DNA of 64,000 bases from an uncultured Collinsella sp. Lineage in GTDB: Bacteria > Actinomycetota > Coriobacteriia > Coriobacteriales > Coriobacteriaceae. The position numbers were made by a program, and so were the translations under genes. The notes beneath the pieces are model-generated. The model saw nothing but the letters and a program-made list of their open reading frames with translations, searched no databases and was not told the DNA's origin. Location: positions 1-64,000 of the forward strand of contig CAAFEY010000184.1 of the NCBI GenBank assembly GCA_900761995.1, read 5' to 3'. This document shows positions 1 through 7,665 of the stretch, in pieces (positions within the stretch are counted from its first letter, which is position 1; each line of letters opens with the position of its first letter).

Positions 1-1581
1 CCGCTTTCGCTCATGCACGACGCCATGACGCTGGTCGGCGAGCTGCGCCGCGCGCCCGAGCTCGCTTCGGCACCGGTCGCCGCGCTCACCCGCGATGGCC
101 TTATGGCCCGCGCGCTCCACGCCGAGCCCGCGCGCTCCATCGCCGTCATGCCCAACAACGAAGAGGCGACCGTCGAAGTCTGGCCTTCGCTCGACCACGC
201 CGCCGCAGCGTTTGAGGCTGCGAACAGCGCAAACGCCGAGGGCGAGACCGCGGACGCCGACGACGTCATCAGCGACGAAGCCGCCGGCGCCCTCATGCCC
301 GAACCTGCCGCCACGCTCGACCTGGGCGACGGCAAGCCGTTGCCCGTGCTCATCCCGGAGTCCGAGCAGTTCGCCAACCGCCTGCGCAAGAACGCCCGCC
401 TGCGTCGCAAGTGGGCAAAGCGCGAGGGCGTGAGCTGCTACCGCGTCTACGATGCCGACCTGCCCGATTACTCTGCCGCCATCGATCTGTACGAGGGTTG
501 CCCGCAGACGACGGGCCGCTGGCTCGTCATTGCCGAATACGCCGCGCCCAAGACCATCGACCCCGCACTGGCCCAGGCCCGTATGCTCGATATTCTGGCC
601 ATCGCGCCGCGTATCCTGGATGTTCCGGCCGAGCACGTGCACGCCAAGGCCCGCATGCGTTCGCGCGGCGGCTCGCAGTACGGCAAGCAGGGCGTCGGCA
701 AGGGCGCATCGGGCGAGCGCGCCAACATCGCGCGCCGTCGTCTGCCGCTCATCGAGGAGGGCGGCCTTACCTTTGCCGTCAACTTTGACGACTACCTGGA
801 CGTCGGTATCTTCCTGGACCACCGCGTCACCCGCAACCTGGTACGCGAGCACGCCAAACAGGCGCGCCGCTTCCTCAATCTGTTCGCCTACACTGGCACC
901 GCCACCTGCTACGCGGCAGATGGCGGCGTCGAGGAGACCGTGACGGTCGACCTCTCCAACACCTATCTGGACTGGGCCGAGCGCAACATGCGCCAGAACG
1001 GCTTTGTGGGGCCTCAGCATCATTTTGTGCGCGACGACGTACTCGCTTGGATTCGCGACCAGCGCCAGACGCGCAACCGCTGGGACCTGATCTTTGTCGA
1101 CCCGCCCACGTTCTCGAATTCGTCCAAGATGGGCCGCCGCACCTGGGATGTCCAGCGCGACCATGTTGAGCTTTTGGCCGGCGTATCGCGCCTGCTCGCG
1201 CAGGGCGGCCATGCCATCTTTAGCTGCAACCTGCGCGGCTTCCGCCCCGAAACGCGCAAGCTCGCCCGCGCGGGCGTGGTGCTACAGGACATAACGGCGC
1301 AGACCATCCCCGAGGATTTCGCACGCAACCAGAAGGTGCACCATTGCTATATCGTGCGCCGCCTGCCCATCGAGGACGCCATGGCCGAGGTCGGCTTTAG
1401 CGCCGAGGAGATTGCCGAGCGAACCGAGGAGCTGCGCAACCCCGAAACCCGCAAGCCTCGCGCAACGGCGCCCGCGCACGCGCAGGCCGGCGACCGAGGG
1501 CCGCGCGGCGACGGCAAACCCTCCCCTACCGGTAAGCCCAAAAAGAAGAAGTTCTACGCCAGCAAGCCCAAGGGCAAATAA
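1..1581 (+). CDS. rlmL: 23S rRNA methyltransferase RlmKL, 3' part
   Basis: The reading frame is open to the left edge, so the 5' end lies outside the window. The visible 526 codons hold the tail of the RlmL half followed by a complete RlmK-type SAM methyltransferase. Motifs matching the E. coli protein include ANRLRKN, CYRVYDADLPDY, the FLDHR and NLFAYTG segment of the SAM site, and the FVDPPTFSNS catalytic block, ending with DFARNQKVHHC. The family methylates G2445 (N2) and G2069 (N7) of 23S rRNA. A spacer rich in Ala, Glu and Asp joins the halves, and the last 60 residues are a basic Lys/Pro/Gly-rich tail that E. coli RlmKL lacks and that may bind RNA. No overlap with its convergent neighbour. 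Confidence 0.93.
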   Translation, partial: PLSLMHDAMTLVGELRRAPELASAPVAALTRDGLMARALHAEPARSIAVMPNNEEATVEVWPSLDHAAAAFEAANSANAEGETADADDVISDEAAGALMPEPAATLDLGDGKPLPVLIPESEQFANRLRKNARLRRKWAKREGVSCYRVYDADLPDYSAAIDLYEGCPQTTGRWLVIAEYAAPKTIDPALAQARMLDILAIAPRILDVPAEHVHAKARMRSRGGSQYGKQGVGKGASGERANIARRRLPLIEEGGLTFAVNFDDYLDVGIFLDHRVTRNLVREHAKQARRFLNLFAYTGTATCYAADGGVEETVTVDLSNTYLDWAERNMRQNGFVGPQHHFVRDDVLAWIRDQRQTRNRWDLIFVDPPTFSNSSKMGRRTWDVQRDHVELLAGVSRLLAQGGHAIFSCNLRGFRPETRKLARAGVVLQDITAQTIPEDFARNQKVHHCYIVRRLPIEDAMAEVGFSAEEIAERTEELRNPETRKPRATAPAHAQAGDRGPRGDGKPSPTGKPKKKKFYASKPKGK

Positions 1582-1585
1582 CAAA

Positions 1586-1650
1586 GTTGCGGTGGAATAC
1601 GGACTGTTTTGCCTGGAATTAGGCAGATTTAGACCGTATTTCACCGCAAC
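1586..1650. repeat. Intergenic palindrome, family GTTGCGGTG, copy 1
   Basis: Arms GTTGCGGTGGAATACGG (1586-1602) and CCGTATTTCACCGCAAC (1634-1650) pair with one mismatch around a smaller GCCT/AGGC hairpin. A second copy in the opposite orientation lies at 34970-35033 and matches inside the loop too (TTTTGCCT and a following AGG). It begins 4 bases after the rlmKL stop and sits between convergent genes, so it may end transcription both ways, although there is no clear T-run. Confidence 0.7.
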
Positions 1651-1675
1651 TCATAGTGGGATGGTGATTGGCAAT

Positions 1676-2389
1676 CTAGCCTTGGGTGACTAGGCGGTAG
1701 CCAATGCCTACGTGCGTTTGGATATAGCGCGGATGCGCGGGGTCGGACTCGATCTTCTTACGCAACGTGCCCATAAAGACGCGCAGGCTCGCCAGGTCGC
1801 TCTTGGTCGCCGTGCCCCAAATCTCGTGCAAAATAAACTGGTGCGTGAGCACCTTGTCGGCGTTGTGTGCCAGCAGGCACAGGAGCTTATACTCGATCGG
1901 CGTCAGGTGCAGCTCCTCGCCGTCCATCGTGGCGATGCCGGCGTCAAAGTCGATATGCAGCTCACCGGTATCGAATGTGCCCTCGGACGCACCCATGCCA
2001 ACCTGCGCATACGAAAGACGCCTGAGCGTCGTGCGAATGCGCGCGAGCAGCTCCTCGACCGAAAACGGCTTGGTCAGGTAGTCGTCGGCGCCGGCATCGA
2101 GCGCGCGAATCTTGTCCGCGTCCTCGCTGCGCGCCGAGACCACAATGATTGGCATGCCCGACCATGTGCGCACCGACTCCACCACCTTGACGCCGTCCAT
2201 ATCGGGTAGGCCCAGATCGAGCAGCACAATGCTCGGTGCCTGCGACGAGGCGGCGGCGATGGCGGCATGGGCGGTCTCAACGGCCATGTGGCGCAGACCG
2301 TGCGCCTCGAGCGCGGCAACGATAAGGTTGCGGACGGCGGGATCGTCCTCAACGACCAAGATGAGCGGTTTTACGGCAGAGTTCGGCAC
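1676..2389 (-). CDS. kdpE: KdpE-like response regulator
   Basis: A 237-residue OmpR/PhoB-class regulator. The receiver domain (about 8-125) has the acidic pair at 15-16, phospho-acceptor Asp58 in LLDLGLPDMDG, and the Lys of the YLTKPF block. The winged helix (about 140-237) contains LTPIEYKLLCLLA and ends in GIGYRLV, typical of KdpE. I chose the GTG start because AAGGAG, at the end of the upstream kinase gene, lies seven bases before it; this puts the two genes four bases apart and probably coupled in translation. KdpE normally activates kdpFABC, but none is present here; the nearest potassium gene is kup in the same leftward block, so kup or distant genes may be its target. Confidence 0.88.
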   Translation of the reverse strand: MPNSAVKPLILVVEDDPAVRNLIVAALEAHGLRHMAVETAHAAIAAASSQAPSIVLLDLGLPDMDGVKVVESVRTWSGMPIIVVSARSEDADKIRALDAGADDYLTKPFSVEELLARIRTTLRRLSYAQVGMGASEGTFDTGELHIDFDAGIATMDGEELHLTPIEYKLLCLLAHNADKVLTHQFILHEIWGTATKSDLASLRVFMGTLRKKIESDPAHPRYIQTHVGIGYRLVTQG

Positions 2390-2393
2390 GGCG

Positions 2394-4019
2394 TTACTCC
2401 TTATCAAACGAAACATCGGCGACGGGAAGCTCAATCGTAAAGACCGAGCCGTGCGGGTCCGCCGCGGCAACCTCTATGCTACCGCCATGCGCCAACGCAA
2501 TGGAGCGGCAGAGCGAAAGACCCAGGCCCACGCTGCGATGGCTGTCAGCAAGACCGTGGTTGGCGGTGTAGAACGACTCAAAGATCCGCTCGCGGTCCTC
2601 GGGCGCGATGCCCGGGCCGTCATCGGCCACCGAGCACGCCACGCATCCATCGTCGACGCCAATCGAAATCACGATATGCGAGCCTGCGGGCGTATAGGCG
2701 ATGGCGTTATTCACCAGGTTCACCACGAGCTGTACCATCAGACGCGCGTCGACGTTGACGAGCGCCGGCTCATCGCACGGCACCACCTTAAGGTCGTGCT
2801 CGCGCACGGCCGGGTTCACGTGGCGCAGCGCCTCCTCGACGATATCGTCCATGAGCTCGAGCGTTGTCGACAGATGCATGCCGCCGCCCTCGAGCTTGGT
2901 GATGGCAAGCAGGTTCTCGACAGTGGCGTTGAGCCACAGCGCATCCGAGCGAATGGATAGCAGCAGGCCGCGGCGCGTCTGGGCATCGAGCACCGCGGTG
3001 CCGGTCGAGCCCTGGTCGAGCAGCACGTCGGCATTGCCCGAAATACTGGTAAGCGGCGTGCGCAGATCGTGCGAAATCGAGCGCAGCAGGTTGGCGCGCA
3101 GCTGTTCGTTTTTGGCGAGCACCGCCGCCTCCTCGCGGGCCTCCATGGCGCGGGCGCGATCGAGTGCCAGCTCGCCTTCGCTCACGATGGCATCGGCAAG
3201 TGTTCGCTCCTCGTGCGTCAGCACGTCGGGCTCGGCAACGATAGCCAGCACGCCCACCACCGAGGCGGGGTCGCCCGAGCGCGCGAAGCCGTCGCCTGTG
3301 CGAACCGTCAGGTAGATGCCATAAAACGCCGAGCCGCCAAACGTGGCGTCGAGCGGCGTTCCCACATAGGCGGACGCCGAGAGCCGCGGCGGCATCTGCG
3401 GCGCCAGTTCGTGCACCGGTGCGGCATCGCCCACGGCCGTGTATGTCGCACGCGGCAGCAGGTCATCGCCCTCGGCATCGGCGCTGTACCACACGACCGG
3501 ACAGCCCGAAAGGCGCGCCAGCTGCGTTGCCATGGCGTGAACGATCTGCTGCTCGTCGGCGCACCGCTGCAGCATGCGGTTGGTCTCGAGCACCATATGC
3601 GTGCGGCGGTCGCTGGCGGCAGCCTGTGCCAAGGCGCGGCGCAGGGCCAACGCAATCGAGCTCGACACAAGCGAGACCACGAACATGATGAAGAACATGC
3701 CGGGATAGCCGCGGTCGATAAGCGACAGCGAGTAGCGCGGGTCGACAAACAAGAAGTTGTAGAGCGCCACGGCGGCAGCCGAGCTCAGCAAGCAATACAG
3801 GCGACTCCAGGTAAAGAATGCGCACAGCTGAACGGCGAACACATAGACGATCATGATGCTCGGCGCGAGACCCGGATGGTCGAGCAGCGCGCCCACAATC
3901 GTCGCCGCGACCAGCAGCCCCACCGATACGCAGGCGTCATACAGAGGAGTGCGGCGCGTCAGCGTTGTGCGCCGCCACCAAAAGCTATCGGCAATATCGC
4001 CGTCCGTACGGACGTCCAT
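2394..4019 (-). CDS. kdpD: KdpD-like sensor histidine kinase lacking the N-terminal KdpD domain
   Basis: 541 residues against about 890 for E. coli KdpD. The protein starts almost directly with the four-helix DUF4118 membrane region (about 25-130, with the FLFVDPRYSL loop), followed by a GAF-like segment (150-290), the HisKA helix with phospho-acceptor His317 in SISHDLRTPL, and the ATPase domain with NLVNNAIAYTP, DDGPGI and GLGLSLCRSIALAHGG. The KdpD and UspA-like cytoplasmic domains, which carry the Walker motif and the c-di-AMP/ATP-binding region in full-length KdpD, are missing, and no such frame lies upstream. The N-terminus is therefore naturally short or the lost part is elsewhere. It pairs with the adjacent kdpE. 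The ribosome site is weak (GAGAGGGG about 9 bases upstream), so the exact start is uncertain. Confidence 0.87.
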   Translation of the reverse strand: MDVRTDGDIADSFWWRRTTLTRRTPLYDACVSVGLLVAATIVGALLDHPGLAPSIMIVYVFAVQLCAFFTWSRLYCLLSSAAAVALYNFLFVDPRYSLSLIDRGYPGMFFIMFVVSLVSSSIALALRRALAQAAASDRRTHMVLETNRMLQRCADEQQIVHAMATQLARLSGCPVVWYSADAEGDDLLPRATYTAVGDAAPVHELAPQMPPRLSASAYVGTPLDATFGGSAFYGIYLTVRTGDGFARSGDPASVVGVLAIVAEPDVLTHEERTLADAIVSEGELALDRARAMEAREEAAVLAKNEQLRANLLRSISHDLRTPLTSISGNADVLLDQGSTGTAVLDAQTRRGLLLSIRSDALWLNATVENLLAITKLEGGGMHLSTTLELMDDIVEEALRHVNPAVREHDLKVVPCDEPALVNVDARLMVQLVVNLVNNAIAYTPAGSHIVISIGVDDGCVACSVADDGPGIAPEDRERIFESFYTANHGLADSHRSVGLGLSLCRSIALAHGGSIEVAAADPHGSVFTIELPVADVSFDKE

Positions 4020-4045
4020 CAGCGCCCCGCCCCTCTCTCAAAAAC

Positions 4046-4085
4046 AAAAACCACCACAAAGGGACAGGCACCTTTGTGGTGGTTT
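4046..4085. repeat. AGGGACAGG-core palindrome, CCACCACAAA arms
   Basis: CCACCACAAAG (4051-4061) and CTTTGTGGTGG (4072-4082) flank GGGACAGGCAC. A nearly identical copy lies at 53596-53632, and related elements with other arms lie at 6549, 51477, 53666 and 56871. A partial extra arm, CTTGTGGTGGTT, follows at 4088. It separates the 64-residue gene from kdpD. Confidence 0.75.
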
Positions 4086-4131
4086 CCCTTGTGGTGGTTC
4101 CAAGTGTAAAGCCTTCTACGACCGGCGGTCG

Positions 4132-4326
4132 CTAGACAAACAGCACGTGTGCGAGCAGCGCGCAAACGCACGCCGCGACAAGCAGCGTCACCACGATCGA
4201 GATCACGCGGTCGGCCATGTCCATGTTGGCACGATTCGTAAAGAACCGATCTTCGGCGGTGTCGACGCGCGCCTCACGCACCAGCTCGGCCGCAAGATCG
4301 CGACCGTCAAGCACCTTTGCATCCAT
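4132..4326 (-). CDS. Small single-span membrane protein in the potassium block
   Basis: 64 residues: an acidic and basic N-terminal segment (1-40, VLDGRDLAAELVREARVDTA) and one strongly hydrophobic helix (41-64) ending at the C-terminus, consistent with an N-in membrane protein. GGGAGGAA sits five bases before the chosen ATG, a strong ribosome site. It lies between kup (70 bases upstream) and kdpD on the same strand. I recognise no family. The position recalls small subunits such as KdpF, but it is twice as long and has a cytoplasmic part, so a role with Kup or KdpD is only a guess from context. Confidence 0.7.
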   Translation of the reverse strand: MDAKVLDGRDLAAELVREARVDTAEDRFFTNRANMDMADRVISIVVTLLVAACVCALLAHVLFV

Positions 4327-4395
4327 GGTTTCCTCCCAGGACTCAATCCCCGTCAATACAAGCCCGCCCGTTCGCAGACAAACCTCGAGCGTCGA

Positions 4396-6423
4396 CTACG
4401 GCCGCTCGTTGGGAGCCAGGCGTTGCATCTTGTTCACGGCCTTGAACTTGGTGAACAGCGGCACGTACTCAAAGCTCACGTTGGAGTTCTCCAGGCCGTA
4501 CCAGCGTGCAGGCGTGCCGGCGGCGCGACGAATGATGTACTTGAGCGTGATGGCCGTACGCTCGCTCGGCTCCACATCGCTTTCGGGCGCCAGAAGCTTA
4601 CGGATCAGGACGAACTTGAACGTACCGATGTTGCCCGGATCCTTGTAGACCGAGTAGTCATGCGTCTGCGCCGGCAGCTCGCCGGTGGCAGCCAGGTCCT
4701 GAACGACTTGACGCAGGTAGGCATTGACGCGCTGGTTAATCTTGTAGCCCAGGTACAGATGCACGCGGAACACGTAGTCGGTGCCGAACGTCTCGACCGA
4801 ATAGGCAAAGGTATGCGGTTCGTCCATGGTCTCGACATTCACGAACCACCAGGCGCGAGCGCGCTTGGGATGCTTGTCCAAGATCGAGTAGACGATATCA
4901 CGGTCGATGTAATCGGTATGGGTGTCCTTGGTCAGGTACACGATGTTGTCGCTCAGGCGCTCGTAGCGATCATCATCGCGCAGGCGCTTGAGCTGCGGCA
5001 GGTAGCTGCGCAGCGGCAGCAGCGTAAACTGGCGCTGCTCAACAGCCGTACCGTTGTACCAGCACACCATGATGCCCATGATGAGCGCGGCCATGAGGAT
5101 GGTGAAGTAGCCGCCGTGGAAGAACTTGGTGAGTGAGCTCACGAAGAAGAAGCCTTCGAGCAAAAGGAAAAAAGCCGCGAAGATCCACGGAGCAACCTTG
5201 AGCTTGCGCTCCTCGTGCAGGTAGAAGAAGAGCAGCAGCGTGGTGCACATCATAGTCAGCGTAATGGCAAGGCCGTAGGCGGCTTCCATATGCGCCGAGT
5301 TCTGGAACAGCAGCACCACGATGACGCAGCCGACAAGCATGACGTTGTTGACCATGGGGATGTAGAGCTGGCCCTTGGTCTCGGCAGGGTAGAAGACCTG
5401 CATGTGCGGCATGAGATCCAGACGGCTGGCCTCGGACACCAGCGAGAATGCGCCGGTGATGAGCGCCTGCGAGGCGATGATGGCCGCGACGGTGGAAAGG
5501 CCTACGGCAAACGGGCGCAGGCCCGGGGCGAGCATCTGGTAGAACGGGTTGAGATCGGCAATGCCCATGAGCTCGGGGTTGGCAGCGTTGTTCATAAGCC
5601 AAGCGCCCTGGCCCATATAGGAAAGCAGCAGGCAGCACTTAACGAACGGCCAGGTAGCGTAGATGTTGCCGCGGCCGACGTGGCCCATGTCGGAGTAGAG
5701 CGCCTCGGCACCGGTGGTGGCGAGGAAGCAGCTGCCCAGGATCATGATGCCCGCGTGGTTGTTGGGGCTCAGCAAAAAGGCGATGCCGCGCACCGGGTTG
5801 AGGCACAGCAGCACGGCGGGGTGCTGGAAGACAAAGAACAGACCCGTGCCGCCCAGGAACAGGAACCACAGCGTCATGATGGGGCCAAAGGCGTGACCGA
5901 TCTTGGCCGTACCGATGCGCTGTACCAAGAAGAGCACGATGATGATGGCGAGCGTAATGGCGACGACGCGGCCTTGGTCATCGCCCAGCACGGCATGGAC
6001 CGCCGGGATGGTGCGCAGGCCCTCGATGGCCGTGGTAACGGTAACAGCCGGCGTCAGGATGCCGTCGGCGAGCAGCGCGGCGCCACCCAGCATGGCGGGG
6101 ATGATAAGCCACTTGCCGCAGCGCTTGACCAGGCTGTACAGGGCAAAGATACCGCCCTCGCCGTGGTTGTCGGCGCGCAGCGAGATCAGCACGTACTTGA
6201 CGGTCGTCAGCAGCGTGACCGTCCACACGACAAGGGAGAGCGCGCCGAGCACGAACTCCTCCGTAACGCTTCCGATGCCGCCGTTGCCGGCAACGAGCGC
6301 CTTGGTTACATACATAGGGCTGGTGCCGATATCGCCATACACCACGCCCAGCGTGACGAGCATCGCCGAGATGCTCACAGGAATCGCAGCGTGCGAGGCT
6401 GCCTCCTTGGCCTTTTGTTCCAT
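4396..6423 (-). CDS. kup: Kup potassium uptake permease
   Basis: 675 residues of the KUP/HAK/KT family, which imports K+ with H+. The family signature GVVYGDIGTSPMYV lies near the N-terminus, followed by about twelve hydrophobic segments (to about residue 450) containing DNHGEGGIFALYSLV and ADGILTPAVTV, then a soluble C-terminal domain of about 200 residues. The second in-frame ATG was chosen because GGGAGGA lies ten bases before it. It is first in a leftward group with the 64-residue protein, kdpD and kdpE, suggesting that potassium supply and its sensing are encoded together. Confidence 0.95.
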   Translation of the reverse strand: MEQKAKEAASHAAIPVSISAMLVTLGVVYGDIGTSPMYVTKALVAGNGGIGSVTEEFVLGALSLVVWTVTLLTTVKYVLISLRADNHGEGGIFALYSLVKRCGKWLIIPAMLGGAALLADGILTPAVTVTTAIEGLRTIPAVHAVLGDDQGRVVAITLAIIIVLFLVQRIGTAKIGHAFGPIMTLWFLFLGGTGLFFVFQHPAVLLCLNPVRGIAFLLSPNNHAGIMILGSCFLATTGAEALYSDMGHVGRGNIYATWPFVKCCLLLSYMGQGAWLMNNAANPELMGIADLNPFYQMLAPGLRPFAVGLSTVAAIIASQALITGAFSLVSEASRLDLMPHMQVFYPAETKGQLYIPMVNNVMLVGCVIVVLLFQNSAHMEAAYGLAITLTMMCTTLLLFFYLHEERKLKVAPWIFAAFFLLLEGFFFVSSLTKFFHGGYFTILMAALIMGIMVCWYNGTAVEQRQFTLLPLRSYLPQLKRLRDDDRYERLSDNIVYLTKDTHTDYIDRDIVYSILDKHPKRARAWWFVNVETMDEPHTFAYSVETFGTDYVFRVHLYLGYKINQRVNAYLRQVVQDLAATGELPAQTHDYSVYKDPGNIGTFKFVLIRKLLAPESDVEPSERTAITLKYIIRRAAGTPARWYGLENSNVSFEYVPLFTKFKAVNKMQRLAPNERP

Positions 6424-6458
6424 AAGCCGGTTTCCTCCCAACTTTAATGTTCGAAGGG

Positions 6459-6464
6459 ATTATA
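6459..6464 (-). promoter_or_regulatory. Candidate -10 box of kup
   Basis: Perfect TATAAT on the minus strand, about 36 bases before the kup start. No good -35 is visible at 16-18 bases (nearest CATTCA), so an activator may be needed. Confidence 0.45.
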
Positions 6465-6548
6465 GATAATCGGCCCATGTTTGAATGGCACTGTTTTCCC
6501 AGCTAGATAAACATTTATACGGCCTTTAGGCCACCACGGCGATATGGA

Positions 6549-6579
6549 ATGCGGCAAAGGGACTGTCCCTTTGCCGCAT
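6549..6579. repeat. Perfect palindrome with GGGAC core
   Basis: ATGCGGCAAAGGGAC and its exact complement flank a single T: 15-base arms with no mismatch. The AGGGAC centre links it to the AGGGACAGG-core elements elsewhere in the window. It begins the 3' side of the nitroreductase gene, 3 bases after its stop on the minus strand. Confidence 0.7.
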
Positions 6580-6582
6580 CTG

Positions 6583-7452
6583 TCATTTTCCGAGCCAATT
6601 TTTGAACCACCACTCCATGGAACGGCTCATCTCGGCCATAAAGGGGCTCGTGTGCTTGCGGGTGTAGATATCCACCACGCGCTCGCCCACCTCGCGGGCA
6701 TGTGGACGGAACATCGCGTCCATCTCGGCCACCTGCGCGTCCATGGTCGCGGCATCGGCCCGGCGATAGCGTTCCTCGTGCACCAGGTTCACCACGGGGT
6801 GCGCGATTGCCGGGCGCTCTTTGCGAGGCGTGCCGATGATGAGCATCGACAGCGGCATGGTATACGGAGGCAGATCCAGCAGCTCGGCCACTTCCTCGGC
6901 ATTCTCGACGATATCACCGATATAGCAGCTCCCCAAGCCCAGAGCCTCGGCGGCAACCACGGCGTTTTGCGCGGCGATCACGGCGTCCTGGGCCGCGATG
7001 GCAAAGTCGCCCAAACCCGGCGCGCGGCGGGGCGCCTTGCCCGTACGCTCGACAAACTCGGGCTCAAAGCAGCCCACGTGCTCAAACAGATCGATCCACT
7101 TGGCATAGTCGACCACAAATATAAGTGCCCAAGGCGCCTTGGCGATCATGGGCTGGTGATCGCACAGGTCGGCCAGACGGTCCAGCGTAGCCTGCTCGCG
7201 AATGCTCACGATGGAATACATCATCATGGCGCCCGCCGACGGTGCGCGACTCGCCGCATGCAGAATCGCCGCCCGCTGTTCGTCGGTCACCGCCACGGGG
7301 CAACCGTCGTCATCACGCGCGAAGGCACGCGTAGAGGAACGGTGCTCCAAGATGTCCAGCACCGCATTGCCCGTAGTCTCGACCGGATAGCCGCACGTAT
7401 CGACCGCCGCTCCATCGCCGCCCATGTCCGCCTTGCAAACCTGCTCGCTCAT
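6583..7452 (-). CDS. Nitroreductase-family flavoprotein
   Basis: 289 residues with the FMN-dependent nitroreductase fold: RSSTRAF near residue 40 and HAASRAPSAGAMMMYSI for FMN contact, the central AAQNAVVAAEALGLGSCYIGDI segment, and MLIIGTPRKERP. The C-terminal 70 residues (after VNLVHEERYRR) form an extra helical tail with WWFKNW that standard 180-220 residue members lack. Such enzymes reduce nitro compounds, quinones or related electrophiles with NAD(P)H; the substrate cannot be read from sequence. It is monocistronic and divergent from the LtaS-like gene. A smaller relative is at 46809. Confidence 0.88.
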   Translation of the reverse strand: MSEQVCKADMGGDGAAVDTCGYPVETTGNAVLDILEHRSSTRAFARDDDGCPVAVTDEQRAAILHAASRAPSAGAMMMYSIVSIREQATLDRLADLCDHQPMIAKAPWALIFVVDYAKWIDLFEHVGCFEPEFVERTGKAPRRAPGLGDFAIAAQDAVIAAQNAVVAAEALGLGSCYIGDIVENAEEVAELLDLPPYTMPLSMLIIGTPRKERPAIAHPVVNLVHEERYRRADAATMDAQVAEMDAMFRPHAREVGERVVDIYTRKHTSPFMAEMSRSMEWWFKNWLGK

Positions 7453-7665
7453 CGCCCTACCCTCGCCATTTCTTTAAGAAGCCTTTACGTTTCCGTGTAA
7501 TTCCCGTCCATTATCGCGCAGGTCGCCGCTACATTGCGCAACACCGCCACGCACGCGCGTTATTATGGCTGGTTGTTGTGCGCAGTCACCAAATGCAGCG
7601 CATATCTTGGTAACAATCGGGTAAACCCCCGCTTTCGTAGGTTTTAGTTTGTGAGGAGTCTCAGC

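Noticed and set aside
1..1581. Two separate methyltransferase genes
   Set aside because: The frame runs without stop through the RlmL tail and RlmK domain, matching the fused E. coli protein.
6424..6548. c-di-AMP (ydaO/kimA-type) riboswitch upstream of kup
   Set aside because: The leader is only about 30 bases from the likely -10 to the start codon and shows none of the ydaO conserved blocks.
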